A stretch of DNA of 64,000 nt. Source: Alkalicoccobacillus porphyridii. GTDB lineage: Bacteria > Bacillota > Bacilli > Bacillales > Bacillaceae_D. Location of the stretch: NCBI RefSeq assembly GCF_007293315.1, contig NZ_VLXZ01000007.1, forward strand, positions 62,001-126,000. The letters run 5' to 3'. Each line of letters opens with the position of its first letter. The first letter of the stretch is position 1. Shown here one piece after another: positions 1 to 7,553 of the stretch. Position numbers and translations under genes: made by a program. The notes beneath the pieces were generated by a model. It was given only the letters and a program-made list of their open reading frames with translations, ran no database searches and had not been told where the DNA came from.

Positions 1-2
1 CA

Positions 3-92
3 ATGGCGACAGCTGCTAAATCATTTCTCTCAAAAAAAATAAAAGAATTTTCCAGTGATACAACAGATCCAAAAGATAAGAGCAAATCTTAA
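3..92 (+). CDS. 3' end of an upstream gene (partial, hypothetical)
   Basis: An open frame enters from the left edge and stops with TAA at 90-92, encoding at least 29 residues ending in KDKSKS. The tail is polar and Lys/Ser-rich. It is followed at once by a strong Rho-independent terminator that overlaps the stop codon, which supports a real 3' end. The ATG at position 3 cannot be judged as a start because only two bases lie before it. No family is recognisable from this fragment. Confidence 0.4.
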   Translation: MATAAKSFLSKKIKEFSSDTTDPKDKSKS

Positions 93-119
93 CCTTTATT
101 AAGATTCTGCTCTTTTTTT
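78..119 (+). terminator. Rho-independent terminator
   Basis: The arms AAGAGCA...AAATCTTAA and TTAAGATT...TGCTCTT form a long hairpin followed by a run of seven T. It sits between the partial plus-strand gene and the end of the minus-strand gene at 118, so it may serve both directions. Confidence 0.85.
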
Positions 120-438
120 ATTGCTCCTTCTCTAATCGCTCCATCAATAACTTAAACCACTCATCCATCTCGTTACGTAACGTTTGATCCTTTTCTGATT
201 TAATTGGAATACCTTGAACTTCTTCATACGTTTGCAAAAATCCTTCAATATCCTGTAAACGTAACTGAGCAAGACCAATGTTCACAAATACCCTCATTTG
301 CCTTGCATTTCCTGAACGCATAAGCTCAGCAAAGGGCTGTAGCTTCTCGAGTCCTTCTTGGTCCTTCTTATCCCTAATTAACTCAATTCCTTTTTTCATT
401 TCCTCACCTAATGCTTTAAGCTTGTCTTCCTTATTCAT
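118..438 (-). CDS. small helical hypothetical protein, 106 aa
   Basis: Not recognised. The start chosen is the ATG at 436-438, which has GGAGG eight bases upstream; an in-frame ATG further upstream has no such site and lies in a terminator hairpin. The product is charged, Leu/Glu/Lys-rich and probably all helical, with no signal peptide or membrane segment. The spacing of hydrophobic residues in its middle (around QMRVFVNIGLAQL) could suit a TPR-like helical hairpin, but that is only a guess. It lies just downstream of comZ on the same strand, separated by a terminator. Confidence 0.7.
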   Translation of the reverse strand: MNKEDKLKALGEEMKKGIELIRDKKDQEGLEKLQPFAELMRSGNARQMRVFVNIGLAQLRLQDIEGFLQTYEEVQGIPIKSEKDQTLRNEMDEWFKLLMERLEKEQ

Positions 439-455
439 TACAATTGCCTCCATAG

Positions 456-494
456 AAAAAGACTCATCACGGTTCACCGTCTGAGTCTTTTTTA
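456..494 (-). terminator. terminator after comZ
   Basis: AAAAAGACTCA and TGAGTCTTTTTT pair around an inner ACGGT/ACCGT stem, with T-rich flanks on both sides. In the minus direction it directly follows the comZ stop. It lies before the start of the next gene at 438, so that gene depends on read-through or on a promoter inside this short gap. Confidence 0.75.
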
Positions 495-686
495 TTATTC
501 TTGTGTCTCTGCTTCTGATTTACCCAATTCGTACGCTTCACCCATTACTTTTAGAAAAAGTTCTAGCATAGGCTGCATATCCTCAAAGTCTAGCTCAATT
601 CCTTTTTGATTAAAAAACGCCTGTCCCTCTGGAAGGTGCTTCATGGCTAGCTGCATTAATTTCATATTTAACTCTGGATTGACCAT
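495..686 (-). CDS. comZ: ComZ, late competence repressor
   Basis: A 63-residue protein, the same length as B. subtilis ComZ. It carries the family pattern LQLAMKHLPEG...GIELDFEDMQP and ends in a MGEAYELGKSEAE-like segment. ComZ is known as a negative regulator of the comG DNA-uptake pilus operon. The start at 686 follows GAGGTGG at good spacing; the longer frame beginning at 704 has no proper ribosome site. In B. subtilis comZ follows med, but no med-like lipoprotein gene is present here. The neighbours yjaV, yjaU and yjzC are kept a few kb away. Confidence 0.85.
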   Translation of the reverse strand: MVNPELNMKLMQLAMKHLPEGQAFFNQKGIELDFEDMQPMLELFLKVMGEAYELGKSEAETQE

Positions 687-754
687 TGTATCCACCTCAT
701 TCAAATATATCTACTCAAAGATACTATGGTCACGAGTTCATCGCAAGTATTAGC

Positions 755-958
755 TTACGCTAGTCCTCGCTGTTCTGTCAGATTGACAATTTTAATGCTC
801 ATCACTTTCGATAAATTGACAAGCTCTCCTTTAATTGTCCACCATTGATTCGTTGATTGTGTGATCTCATCCTCAAGCTGTTGGTATGATTCCTTTGTTA
901 GCATAATTTGCTTAGAGCTGGAATTTTCGAATTCAAAGGTAATAATAAAGTCTTGCAT
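755..958 (-). CDS. hypothetical protein, 67 aa
   Basis: A short soluble protein beginning MQDFIITFEFEN, with an alternating hydrophobic pattern suggesting beta strands followed by a helix (SYQQLEDEI). An AGAGG ribosome site lies upstream of the ATG at 956-958. It reads toward comZ, about 70 bases away, and may share its transcript. No family is recognised. It could be a small regulator or an adaptor. The coding call rests on the ribosome site, codon use and position. Confidence 0.6.
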   Translation of the reverse strand: MQDFIITFEFENSSSKQIMLTKESYQQLEDEITQSTNQWWTIKGELVNLSKVMSIKIVNLTEQRGLA

Positions 959-1139
959 GAATAAACCTCTCCCATCCTTAAGTATGTCTCCACTCTTTGT
1001 TACGAGCTGTTTGTTTTATAGGTTTCGCTACTAGGCTATTTTTTTCAGAAGGATGTATTCAGGCTGAAACCTTGCTATAATAAAAAGCAGTGTGCATATG
1101 AACAGGATTTATGATATTTCTATGTAATATACAATAGCG

Positions 1140-1410
1140 GGAAACCGAAATTGGAGAGCACCCTTACCCGAGGTCAGGCGTTGAACTATACTAGCCTTTC
1201 CAGTTCACTTCAACCTTGCCCTGTACATCAAGGTCCCTGAAAAAGTCATGTAAGAATGAGCAGACTGGCGCCGCTACAGGAGAACCCCACGCACCCGCAA
1301 GAACGGTCTCAGCCCTTGAAGCGGAAAACCACTACTTCAATGTCTTCAGACTCGTTCTGTTCCGCAGGAGTCTACGGATTCTCCTTTCGCTAACGTTCTG
1401 AGTTAAACAA
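1140..1410. repeat. degraded A module joined to an inverted B module
   Basis: The gap 959-1597 has no gene. Within it, 1140-1215 is a decayed copy of palindromic module A. From about 1232 to 1405 lies module B in reverse orientation, recognised by GGCGCCGCTACAGGAGAA, CTCAGCCCTTGAAG and TCTGTTCCGCAGGAGTCTAC. Short open frames inside it are by-products of the repeat. Upstream of prfC (1480-1590) I see no clear promoter. Confidence 0.75.
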
Positions 1411-1597
1411 TTGATGAACGTTTACAGTCTTAGAAAGATCGTTTTTCAGTGACCACCTGTACATCTCGTAGGTGGCGACCTTCCAATTTTGTGCGCTTAA
1501 TTAAGGTGGTAGACGTTAATGTAAGAATTAACATAACACATGTAATTTGATAAATAACAAAAACTGTAAGACCTACTGAAAGAAATGAGGATATAGA

Positions 1598-3190
1598 ATG
1601 AATTATAAAGAGGCAATCGAAAAAAGACGAACCTTTGCGATTATATCGCACCCCGATGCGGGTAAAACAACATTAACAGAGAAGCTATTGCTTTTTGGTG
1701 GTGCCATCCGTGAAGCTGGTACTGTTAAAGGTAGAAAAAACAGTAAACACGCCGTCAGTGACTGGATGGAAATCGAAAAGCAACGTGGAATTTCGGTAAC
1801 AAGCTCGGTGCTTGAATTTGAATATGATGGATACAATGTCAACATTCTAGATACGCCTGGCCACCAGGACTTTAGTGAAGATACGTATCGAACATTAACA
1901 GCAGCTGACTCTGCGACGATGCTTATTGATGTAGCAAAAGGGGTCGAAGCCCAAACCAAAAAACTATTTAAAGTCTGTCGGATGCGTGGTATACCCATCT
2001 TTACATTTATTAACAAGCTTGACCGTCAAGGACGTGATCCATTTGAATTAATGGAAGAGCTTGAGGATTTGCTTGGCATTCGTTCTTACCCAATGGGATG
2101 GCCAATTGGAATGGGACAGTCATTTTCAGGTGTTTATGACCGTCATGCAAAGAAGCTGGAGCTTTATAACCCCGATAACCCAAAAGATATTGATATCATC
2201 CAACTTTCGGGACCAGATGATCCTAAATTAGATGAAGCGATTAATGATGAACAACTTGTTTCACAATTCCGTGAAGAAATTGAGCTCTTGGATGTCGCAG
2301 GAGATGAGTACAACGCAGAATTAATTGCCAATGGACAACTAACTCCAATCTTTTTTGGTAGTGCTGTCTCAAGCTTTGGTGTTCAGACCTATCTGGAACA
2401 TATGCTAAATCTTGCTCCTTGCCCAGCCCCAAGAAATAGCTCAAATGGTCTGATTGATCCTTTAGAGCATCAAAAGTTCTCAGGCTTTATTTTTAAAATC
2501 CAAGCGAATATGAACCCTGCTCACCGTGATCGAATTGCTTTCTTACGGATCACTTCTGGTAAATTTGAGCGTGGCATGTCTGTCAAGCATGTGCGGATTG
2601 GCAAAAATATAAAGTTAGCTCAGCCTACTCAGCTTCTGGCTCAATCTCGTAATATTGTTGAAGAGGCCTATGCAGGGGACATTCTAGGGTTATTTGATCC
2701 AGGTAATTTACGTATTGGGGATACTCTTGTGGAGGGTGGCTCTTTTGAGTTTGCAGAGATGCCTCACTTCTCACCAGAGCACTTTAGCGCCATTTCAGTA
2801 AAAGAGGCGTTAAAGCACAAATCGTTTGAAAAAGGTATTCATCAATTAACCGAAGAAGGTGCAATTCAGCTGTTTAAAACCTATAATCGCTTTGTAGAGC
2901 AGCAAATTGTGGGAGTGGTTGGTGTGCTTCAATTTGAAGTGCTTGAGCAACGATTAAAAAGCGAGTACAACGTAGACATTCAGTTAGAACGTCAGCCGTT
3001 TACTTTCGCTCGCTGGATAACTGGTCCAGAAGAAGCGTTTACTAAGTTCAAAAAAACACAAAAAAATCTTGTCACGGATCGAGACGAGCGCATTGTGGCA
3101 TTATTTGAAAACGAATTCCAAATGCGTACCGCCCAAGAAAAATATCCTGACCTCACCTTCCATGAGAATTCGTTTTTTAAAGAACAATAG
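1598..3190 (+). CDS. prfC: peptide chain release factor 3 (RF3)
   Basis: A 530-residue GTPase, as long as E. coli RF3 (529). It recycles RF1 and RF2 from the ribosome after termination. The G-domain motifs are clear: P-loop SHPDAGKTT at residues 17-25, DTPGHQD near 85-91 and NKLD at 139-142, followed by the translation-factor beta barrel and a C-terminal RF3 domain (LEQRLKSEYNV region). ATG at 1598 follows AGGATATAG. It stands alone between two repeat-filled gaps and is followed by its own terminator. EF-G and TypA are excluded by length and by the RF3-type GRKNSKHAVSDWM segment after the P-loop. Confidence 0.95.
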   Translation: MNYKEAIEKRRTFAIISHPDAGKTTLTEKLLLFGGAIREAGTVKGRKNSKHAVSDWMEIEKQRGISVTSSVLEFEYDGYNVNILDTPGHQDFSEDTYRTLTAADSATMLIDVAKGVEAQTKKLFKVCRMRGIPIFTFINKLDRQGRDPFELMEELEDLLGIRSYPMGWPIGMGQSFSGVYDRHAKKLELYNPDNPKDIDIIQLSGPDDPKLDEAINDEQLVSQFREEIELLDVAGDEYNAELIANGQLTPIFFGSAVSSFGVQTYLEHMLNLAPCPAPRNSSNGLIDPLEHQKFSGFIFKIQANMNPAHRDRIAFLRITSGKFERGMSVKHVRIGKNIKLAQPTQLLAQSRNIVEEAYAGDILGLFDPGNLRIGDTLVEGGSFEFAEMPHFSPEHFSAISVKEALKHKSFEKGIHQLTEEGAIQLFKTYNRFVEQQIVGVVGVLQFEVLEQRLKSEYNVDIQLERQPFTFARWITGPEEAFTKFKKTQKNLVTDRDERIVALFENEFQMRTAQEKYPDLTFHENSFFKEQ

Positions 3191-3234
3191 GAATGTGACT
3201 ATTATAGAGCCTGAGACATAAGTGTTGATCCTTA

Positions 3235-3290
3235 TGAAGGCCCAAATGATGATTTTGATCTTTCAAATCATCATTTGGGCCTTCTTTGTT
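3235..3290 (+). terminator. terminator after prfC (module C copy 1)
   Basis: The arms AAGGCCCAAATGATGATTT and AAATCATCATTTGGGCCTT make a near-perfect hairpin of about 19 pairs followed by CTTTGTT. The same hairpin with a different inner part recurs at 4432, 20408 and 31980, so this terminator is a member of a repeat family. A conserved linker resembling CTCCGCTTCGGAAATACACT follows from about 3305. Confidence 0.85.
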
Positions 3291-3390
3291 ATTAGGGGAG
3301 AGGTAGTCTCCGCTTAGGAAATAAAGATAGATGTCTCATAATTTATTATTTGTTTGTTTTCCAATGTAGTGTATCACGTATTTTCAAGTC

Positions 3391-3473
3391 ACTGACATCG
3401 AAGTGGTGGTTTTCCACTTCAAGGGCTGAGGCCGTTCTTGCGGGTGCGAAGAATTCTACTGTAGCGGTTCTGT
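3391..3473 (+). repeat. module B fragment
   Basis: Contains CATCGAAGTGGTGGTTTTCC, CACTTCAAGGGCTGAGGCCG and TACTGTAGCGG, which form the right half of module B. The left half (GGAGTCTACGG side) is missing. It lies in the gene-free stretch 3191-4752, all of which is repeat modules and their spacers. Confidence 0.7.
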
Positions 3474-3535
3474 AAATCCTATTCAAGTGATTTGTTCGTC
3501 CTTTAATTTAGTTCGTGAAGTGGATTTTCGAATGA

Positions 3536-3615
3536 GGCTGGACAAAAGAATTATAACTAATCTAAAAACTGAAGAATGTTGGAGTCTCTCCATTCATTGT
3601 TCGGCTTTTTTATTG
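3536..3615. repeat. module D hairpin, copy 1
   Basis: GGCTGGACAAAAGAATTATA leads into an imperfect hairpin, ACTGAAGAATG...CATTCATTGTTCGG, followed by six T. The same unit occurs at 26343 and, inverted, at 32500. It looks like a terminator carried as a repeat module. Confidence 0.7.
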
Positions 3616-3694
3616 TACAAATAAGGGTAGATGTTACTCCAGAATACACTTCATACGCTTAAGTACATAGAGGAATTGGAGGTTATCTGAGTAA

Positions 3695-3830
3695 CAGTTC
3701 TTCGGTTGTCGCTCCCGAAAATGGGGGCATGCTTACCGCGGGAAGGTATTGAGCTAACGGGCTTCGCCCTTTTATCTCAATGAACCTTTTCATCCCGCAG
3801 GTGTCAGCCCACCATTTTCGTCCGCTTGGT
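3695..3830 (+). repeat. module A long palindrome, copy 1
   Basis: The left arm GCTCCCGAAAATGGGGGCAT at 3711 pairs with the right arm around CAGCCCACCATTTTCGTCCG near 3804-3824. Inner parts (CCGCGGGAAGGT and ACCTTTTCATCCCGCAGGTG) also match imperfectly. The whole is a roughly 115 bp inverted repeat with a short central hairpin (ACGGGCTTCGCCC). A constant lead-in GTTCTTCGGTTGTC precedes it. Confidence 0.8.
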
Positions 3831-3944
3831 GAGAGTGGTGGCATCAAGTATATGAGAGATGACTTACGTGGAGTCCAGATAACTTTTCAACTTATTTACT
3901 TGCAGATGTACATAAGGAAATTGGGGCAAGTCTGAGTATGAGTT

Positions 3945-4042
3945 CTTCGATCTTCGCTCCCGAAAATGGGGTACACTTACCGAGGGAGTACCTGTACTAA
4001 CGGGCTTCGCCATCTTATACAATGAACCTTTTTACCGAGGTT
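3945..4042 (+). repeat. module A, truncated copy
   Basis: A second A copy 250 bp downstream of the first. GCTCCCGAAAATGGGGTACA and the centre ACGGGCTTCGCC are kept, but the right arm is lost after ATGAACCTTTTTACCGAGG. The tandem placement suggests duplication followed by decay. Confidence 0.7.
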
Positions 4043-4084
4043 ACTGAAAAAGAAGCTTTATATGATAGTGAACCTTCTATCAAA

Positions 4085-4350
4085 CAAAAAAACAACCCTC
4101 ATTTCTTTAGACAGGAATGATGGTCATTTGTCTGATCGGGAATAAGAGCGGAAGGAGAAAACGCAGACTCCTACGGAACAGAACGAGTCTGAAGACATTG
4201 AAGTGGCGCCCTTCCACTTCAAGGGCTGAGGCCGTTCCCGTGGAAAGCGAAGTTTTCTCCTGTAGCGGTGCAAATGTGCTCATTTCTAAATGACCTTTTC
4301 AGTGACCTCCTTTTTATTCCGCAGGTGTCGCCCCTCCTATTTTGTACGCT
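4085..4350 (+). repeat. module B, full-length copy
   Basis: Begins with an A-rich hairpin lead (CAAACAAAAAAACAACCCTC) and contains GAGCGGAAGGAGAAAACGC, the inner hairpin AAGTGGCGCCCTTCCACTT, GGCTGAGGCCGTTCCCGTGG and TCTCCTGTAGCGG. It ends in a right arm of module A (TTCCGCAGGTGTCGCCCC). The outer arms GGAGAA...GACTCC and GGAAAGC...TTCTCC pair imperfectly, so the core is a nested palindrome. Repeats containing GACTCCTGCGG and GCTGAGGCCGTTCCCG occur in many Bacillaceae genomes, from memory. Confidence 0.8.
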
Positions 4351-4431
4351 AGTTTTAGGTCGATATTACAATTAGTCCTTACATATTAATAAGCACTTGA
4401 CCGAGCTTCAGATATAAGCATTTGATTCTTT

Positions 4432-4530
4432 TAAAGGCCCAAACGCTGATGTTGATCTAACATCAGCGTTTGGGCCTTCTTTGTTAAAACGGGAGAGGTA
4501 GGTTGGCTCCGCTTCGGAAATACACTTCGC
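4432..4530 (+). repeat. module C hairpin copy 2 with linker
   Basis: AAAGGCCCAAACGCTGATGTTGATC opens a hairpin closed by AACATCAGCGTTTGGGCCTT, with about 20 pairs, then CTTTGTT. A linker of the form GGCTCCGCTTCGGAAATACA CTTCGCT follows. No gene ends just upstream, so this copy has no obvious transcript to terminate. The remaining 4530-4752 shows only the leader of the next gene. Confidence 0.75.
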
Positions 4531-4752
4531 TAGTTTATACATATATTCCTTCATTCATTTGTTCACTCAGTTTGTGATTCTGATTCGAGGACCTTAGTCT
4601 GAATGAGCTTTACGCTTCTCGTTATTCTTATATTTGGCTATTTTATACGATAATTTAGGTTATTTACTGATTCACTAAGCTATCTAATCAAAACCAATGC
4701 ACCTTACTTCCAAGATCAGGTATACTTAAAGAAAGAAGAGGAGGAATGAAAA

Positions 4753-5124
4753 ATGACTGAATACTTAGAATCCATACATCATGTTCAATTAGCTGCGCCG
4801 GTTGGTGGTGAAGAGAAAGCACGCCGGTTTTACAAAGACATCTTGGGGTTTACGGAAGTTGAAAAGCCCGCACAAATGCGAGCCAATGGTGGCTGCTGGT
4901 TTGAACAAGGAAGTATCTCTTTACATATTGGGATTGAAACACCTTTTGTCCCTGCAGAAAGAGCCCACCCTGCTCTTTATACTTCTCATTTAGAAGATCT
5001 TGCAGAGCGGCTTCAACAGTATCAAATTGACGTTGAGTTCGACACTCGTTATGAGGGCTATAAACGATTTTATGTGTACGACCCTTTTCGTAATCGCATT
5101 GAAATTTTACAACGAGAAAGCTAA
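4753..5124 (+). CDS. VOC-family (glyoxalase-like) protein
   Basis: A 123-residue protein with one vicinal-oxygen-chelate fold: an N-terminal strand with a metal-ligand type His (SIHHVQLAAP), RFYKDILGF, a central Glu/His region and a C-terminal YVYDPFRNRIEIL motif. Such proteins are metal-dependent lyases, dioxygenases or antibiotic-binding proteins; the substrate cannot be read from the sequence. GAGGAGG lies eight bases before the ATG. The gene converges on the yjaV-like gene and their stop codons overlap by four bases, so neither has a separate terminator. Confidence 0.8.
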   Translation: MTEYLESIHHVQLAAPVGGEEKARRFYKDILGFTEVEKPAQMRANGGCWFEQGSISLHIGIETPFVPAERAHPALYTSHLEDLAERLQQYQIDVEFDTRYEGYKRFYVYDPFRNRIEILQRES

Positions 5125-6023
5125 ACGTCTCGAAGCTTCTGCCATTGTTTTTCATGGTCTATCTGTAACTGAATTCCCTCTTCAATCGGCATCCTTGCTT
5201 CAAAGCCTAGCTGATTCTTAGCTTTATCGGGGCTGAGTGAAGATCTGGAATGAGTACGTTTTAATAAGTCTGCTTCAGCACCCAAAAGTTTAGCGCAAGT
5301 AAACCATCGCCCCTCTTCTCCAGAAGACAAATGATAAATCTCTGAAGTATCATTACTGTTTGCCGAGAGAATTAACCCAGCCACTGCATCCGTCACATAA
5401 AGCACATCCAAGGTGGAACGGTCCTGATAGATGTCTTGCTGTTTTCGAATAAGCTGACAAAACGTCATATCAGGTCGTTGCCATGGACCGTAGATTGTAG
5501 GCAATCTTACAATTTGATAATGGACACTGTTTGTTGGCGTTTGTTTTTTAATGTACTCTTCTACGTCCGCCTTAATTACTCCATATGGCGATACTGGTTG
5601 TAGGGGGGTATCTTCCGTTATAAGACCTGGCACATCTCCATATACCTCTACTGTTGATGGAAAAATGAATTTAGCATTCTCTTTCATCCCCTCACACAAT
5701 TGCTGGACCCACATATTTGCCTGATGGATGGTTTGATGCTTCATCGGCCATTTGCTATCTTTTGAAACTGGGGATGCCATATGAAAAACAACGTCTGCTG
5801 ATGATAAATGAGTTTTCAAACGAGAATCTATTTGGTCAAGATCCATATGAAAGAACTCAAAGAGCGCATTACGCCCCATTCTCATAAGCTTTTCTTCATG
5901 CTCCTGCTTCCATTCTTTTTGGTTTATATCTATACAGATTACCTCCACACCTTCTTCTAACAGGGCCTGACAAAGGTGATATCCGATAAAACCTAGTCCT
6001 CCGGTAACTACAGCTTTTTTCAC
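5121..6023 (-). CDS. NAD-dependent epimerase/dehydratase (YjaV-like)
   Basis: A 300-residue extended short-chain dehydrogenase. The N-terminus AVVTGGLGFIGYHL is the GxxGxxG NAD site, VICIDI holds the acidic cofactor residue, and the active-site pair appears as FPSTVEVYG (Ser) and SPYGVIKADVE (Tyr...Lys). The start is GTG at 6021-6023 with AAAGGAG upstream. It probably acts on a nucleotide sugar. Its place next to the YjaU-like gene and near yjzC and comZ matches the B. subtilis yjaU-yjaV neighbourhood as I recall it. The true substrate is unknown. Confidence 0.8.
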   Translation of the reverse strand: MKKAVVTGGLGFIGYHLCQALLEEGVEVICIDINQKEWKQEHEEKLMRMGRNALFEFFHMDLDQIDSRLKTHLSSADVVFHMASPVSKDSKWPMKHQTIHQANMWVQQLCEGMKENAKFIFPSTVEVYGDVPGLITEDTPLQPVSPYGVIKADVEEYIKKQTPTNSVHYQIVRLPTIYGPWQRPDMTFCQLIRKQQDIYQDRSTLDVLYVTDAVAGLILSANSNDTSEIYHLSSGEEGRWFTCAKLLGAEADLLKRTHSRSSLSPDKAKNQLGFEARMPIEEGIQLQIDHEKQWQKLRDV

Positions 6024-6051
6024 GGCTCTTCTCCTTTACATCAATACATTT

Positions 6052-6081
6052 AACCCTCTTTCCGAATTTACAAAGAGGGTT
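6052..6081 (-). other. intercistronic hairpin between yjaU-like and yjaV-like genes
   Basis: AACCCTCTTT and AAAGAGGGTT form a perfect 10-pair stem with a 10-base loop, overlapping the stop codon of the upstream gene. There is no T run after it in the minus direction, so it is more likely an mRNA-stability or partial-attenuation element than a full terminator. Confidence 0.55.
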
Positions 6082-6823
6082 ACAGTACATGCTCATGCTT
6101 CTGAAAAAACAGTAACGTCGGCTCAACAATTGAATGAAATGGCCTAGTAGAGCTATATAATCTTAAAAAAACAAGCTGTTTTTTGCGTATTAATTCTTGT
6201 TCCAACCTTCGTGAATGAAAGGGTAACGGAAATCTTTTTTCATCCATACGATGAATGAGCAGTAGTGGTGGCCAAATTTTTTGGAATGAAGGTTCCACAA
6301 TCTGTCTTGCCCACTGTGAGTGAATTCGTTCTGGTTTCATACCATAAGCAGTGGCAAGCTCATGCTTCATCTTCTTATAATAAAGTCTGTTTTGTTTCTC
6401 TAACTCATAATATGCTTCAATGTAAATGCACGGATTAAAAAATATCATCGAGCGAAATTGAATCTCATCGCGTCGAAGTAATTTTAAAGCTGCGATAGCT
6501 CCTGTACCTTCTGCAAATAGATGAATTTGTTTGTTTACTATCTCAGACTTTTGCAGAAGGTGAATAATCTGCTCAGAATGCATACAGGCTGCATCATTTC
6601 CCCAATGATTTGGAATGAGTTCGGATGTTAACACTGTGTAACCCCGCTTAAGAAGACTCTCAAGAAACACCCTTTTCTCAGGATGGTGCTCCCATATTGA
6701 CGTTTCCTCCTCAACAGAATCATTCTGACCACTGATTAAAAATACAGCAAATCCATTTGGTTTATCAGGTATATACTTCACATTCCAGCGGTTATTTAGT
6801 TTGTAATAACGTGATACATACAT
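6080..6823 (-). CDS. alpha/beta-hydrolase-like protein (YjaU-like), nucleophile lost
   Basis: 247 residues, soluble. The fold reads as alpha/beta hydrolase: strand VFLISGQND, then a segment LFAEGTGAIAAL in the nucleophile-elbow position, LLLIHRMDEKR in the acid-loop position and FHSIVEP near the end. The usual GxSxG is replaced by AEGTG, so the catalytic Ser appears to be missing and the protein may be non-enzymatic. ATG at 6821-6823 follows TAGGAG. By position it corresponds to B. subtilis yjaU, upstream of a YjaV-like gene. Function unknown. Confidence 0.7.
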   Translation of the reverse strand: MYVSRYYKLNNRWNVKYIPDKPNGFAVFLISGQNDSVEEETSIWEHHPEKRVFLESLLKRGYTVLTSELIPNHWGNDAACMHSEQIIHLLQKSEIVNKQIHLFAEGTGAIAALKLLRRDEIQFRSMIFFNPCIYIEAYYELEKQNRLYYKKMKHELATAYGMKPERIHSQWARQIVEPSFQKIWPPLLLIHRMDEKRFPLPFHSRRLEQELIRKKQLVFLRLYSSTRPFHSIVEPTLLFFQKHEHVL

Positions 6824-6984
6824 CGTGCATTCTCCTAATCAATACAGTCACTGATATGGATAGCGTATGCACTAGTCCCTAGACTTGGACCATGATTCAA
6901 GCAAATTAGGTCACTATACGATAAGTCTATACTTTTGTGTAAATGACATCGATGTATAGAGATAAAGAAAGGCCATTGGTTTGT

Positions 6985-7165
6985 TTCTTCGGCTACCGCT
7001 ACCGATAATGAGGGCACGCTTACCGCGGGAAGGTAATGAGCTAAATCGACGAAGTCGAGTTAGCTCATTAAACCTTTTCATCTGGGCCACTGAAAAAGTC
7101 ATTTAAAAATGAGCTGAATGGCGCCGCTACAGGAGAAGCCGGAGACTCCTACTGAGGTGAACATA
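6985..7165. repeat. module A fused to an inverted module B fragment
   Basis: CCGCTACCGATAATGAGGGC (an eroded left arm), CACGCTTACCGCGGGAAGGT and the central hairpin TCGACGAAGTCGA belong to module A. From GAAAAAGTCATTTAAAAATG through GGCGCCGCTACAGGAGAAGC is the edge of an inverted module B. It occupies the gene-free gap 6824-7323 between yjzC and the yjaU-like gene, where B. subtilis has yjzD. I see no yjzD-like frame here. Confidence 0.7.
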
Positions 7166-7277
7166 AGCCTAGTTATAAAGACTTCACCGACTTTACAAAC
7201 TCATGCATTTACTGCCTCTATTTGGGTTTCATTTGTTTGTGTTCCTCATTATATGACTCCCCTTAACCAAATAGTAT

Positions 7278-7320
7278 TAAAAAAAACTGTTACAAAGCTA
7301 AATGGCTTTGTAACAGTTTC
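7278..7320 (-). terminator. terminator of the arg-car-yjzC operon
   Basis: AAACTGTTACAAAGC and GCTTTGTAACAGTTT form a perfect 15-pair stem with a 6-base loop, followed in the minus direction by a run of eight T. It lies four bases past the yjzC stop and ends the arginine operon. Confidence 0.93.
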
Positions 7321-7323
7321 AAG

Positions 7324-7503
7324 TTAAGGCTTACGCTTTGGTGTCCACTTACGATTGTGATTAGTTAATTCAGGAAATGTCTGACCTGCTTTTAATTGGA
7401 TAGACTGCGGGTCATTCACCGTACTGCCCGTTTCCCCAATTTCAACGTAAATTCCATTATTCGGAGCTTTTTGTCCAGCAATGAATTGTCGACTTTGTCC
7501 CAA
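7324..7503 (-). CDS. yjzC: YjzC-like small protein, TTG start
   Basis: A 59-residue protein with the conserved YjzC pattern: QFIAGQKAPNNGIYVEIGE near residues 6-24, a central QLKAGQTFP and a C-terminal NRKWTPKRKP. Translation starts at TTG (7501-7503), preceded by GGGAGG at seven bases, so a search for ATG starts would miss it. It lies 50 bases downstream of argF and before a strong terminator, so it is the last cistron of the arginine operon, as next to B. subtilis argF. The function of the family is unknown. Confidence 0.88.
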   Translation of the reverse strand: MGQSRQFIAGQKAPNNGIYVEIGETGSTVNDPQSIQLKAGQTFPELTNHNRKWTPKRKP

Positions 7504-7553
7504 GGTAATCCCTCCCTTAGGATCTATTTTTCCCGCATTAAACTAGGATTTAC

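Noticed and set aside
1216-1401. Short plus-strand open frame upstream of prfC.
   Set aside because: It lies wholly inside an inverted module B copy; equivalent frames in other copies are broken.
3191-4752. Possible remnant insertion sequence in the repeat block.
   Set aside because: No transposase fragment is found in any frame, and the modules are all non-coding palindromes.
5896-6129. Minus-strand frame between the yjaU-like and yjaV-like genes.
   Set aside because: It is out of frame with both genes, basic and Cys-rich, and covers their junction and hairpin.
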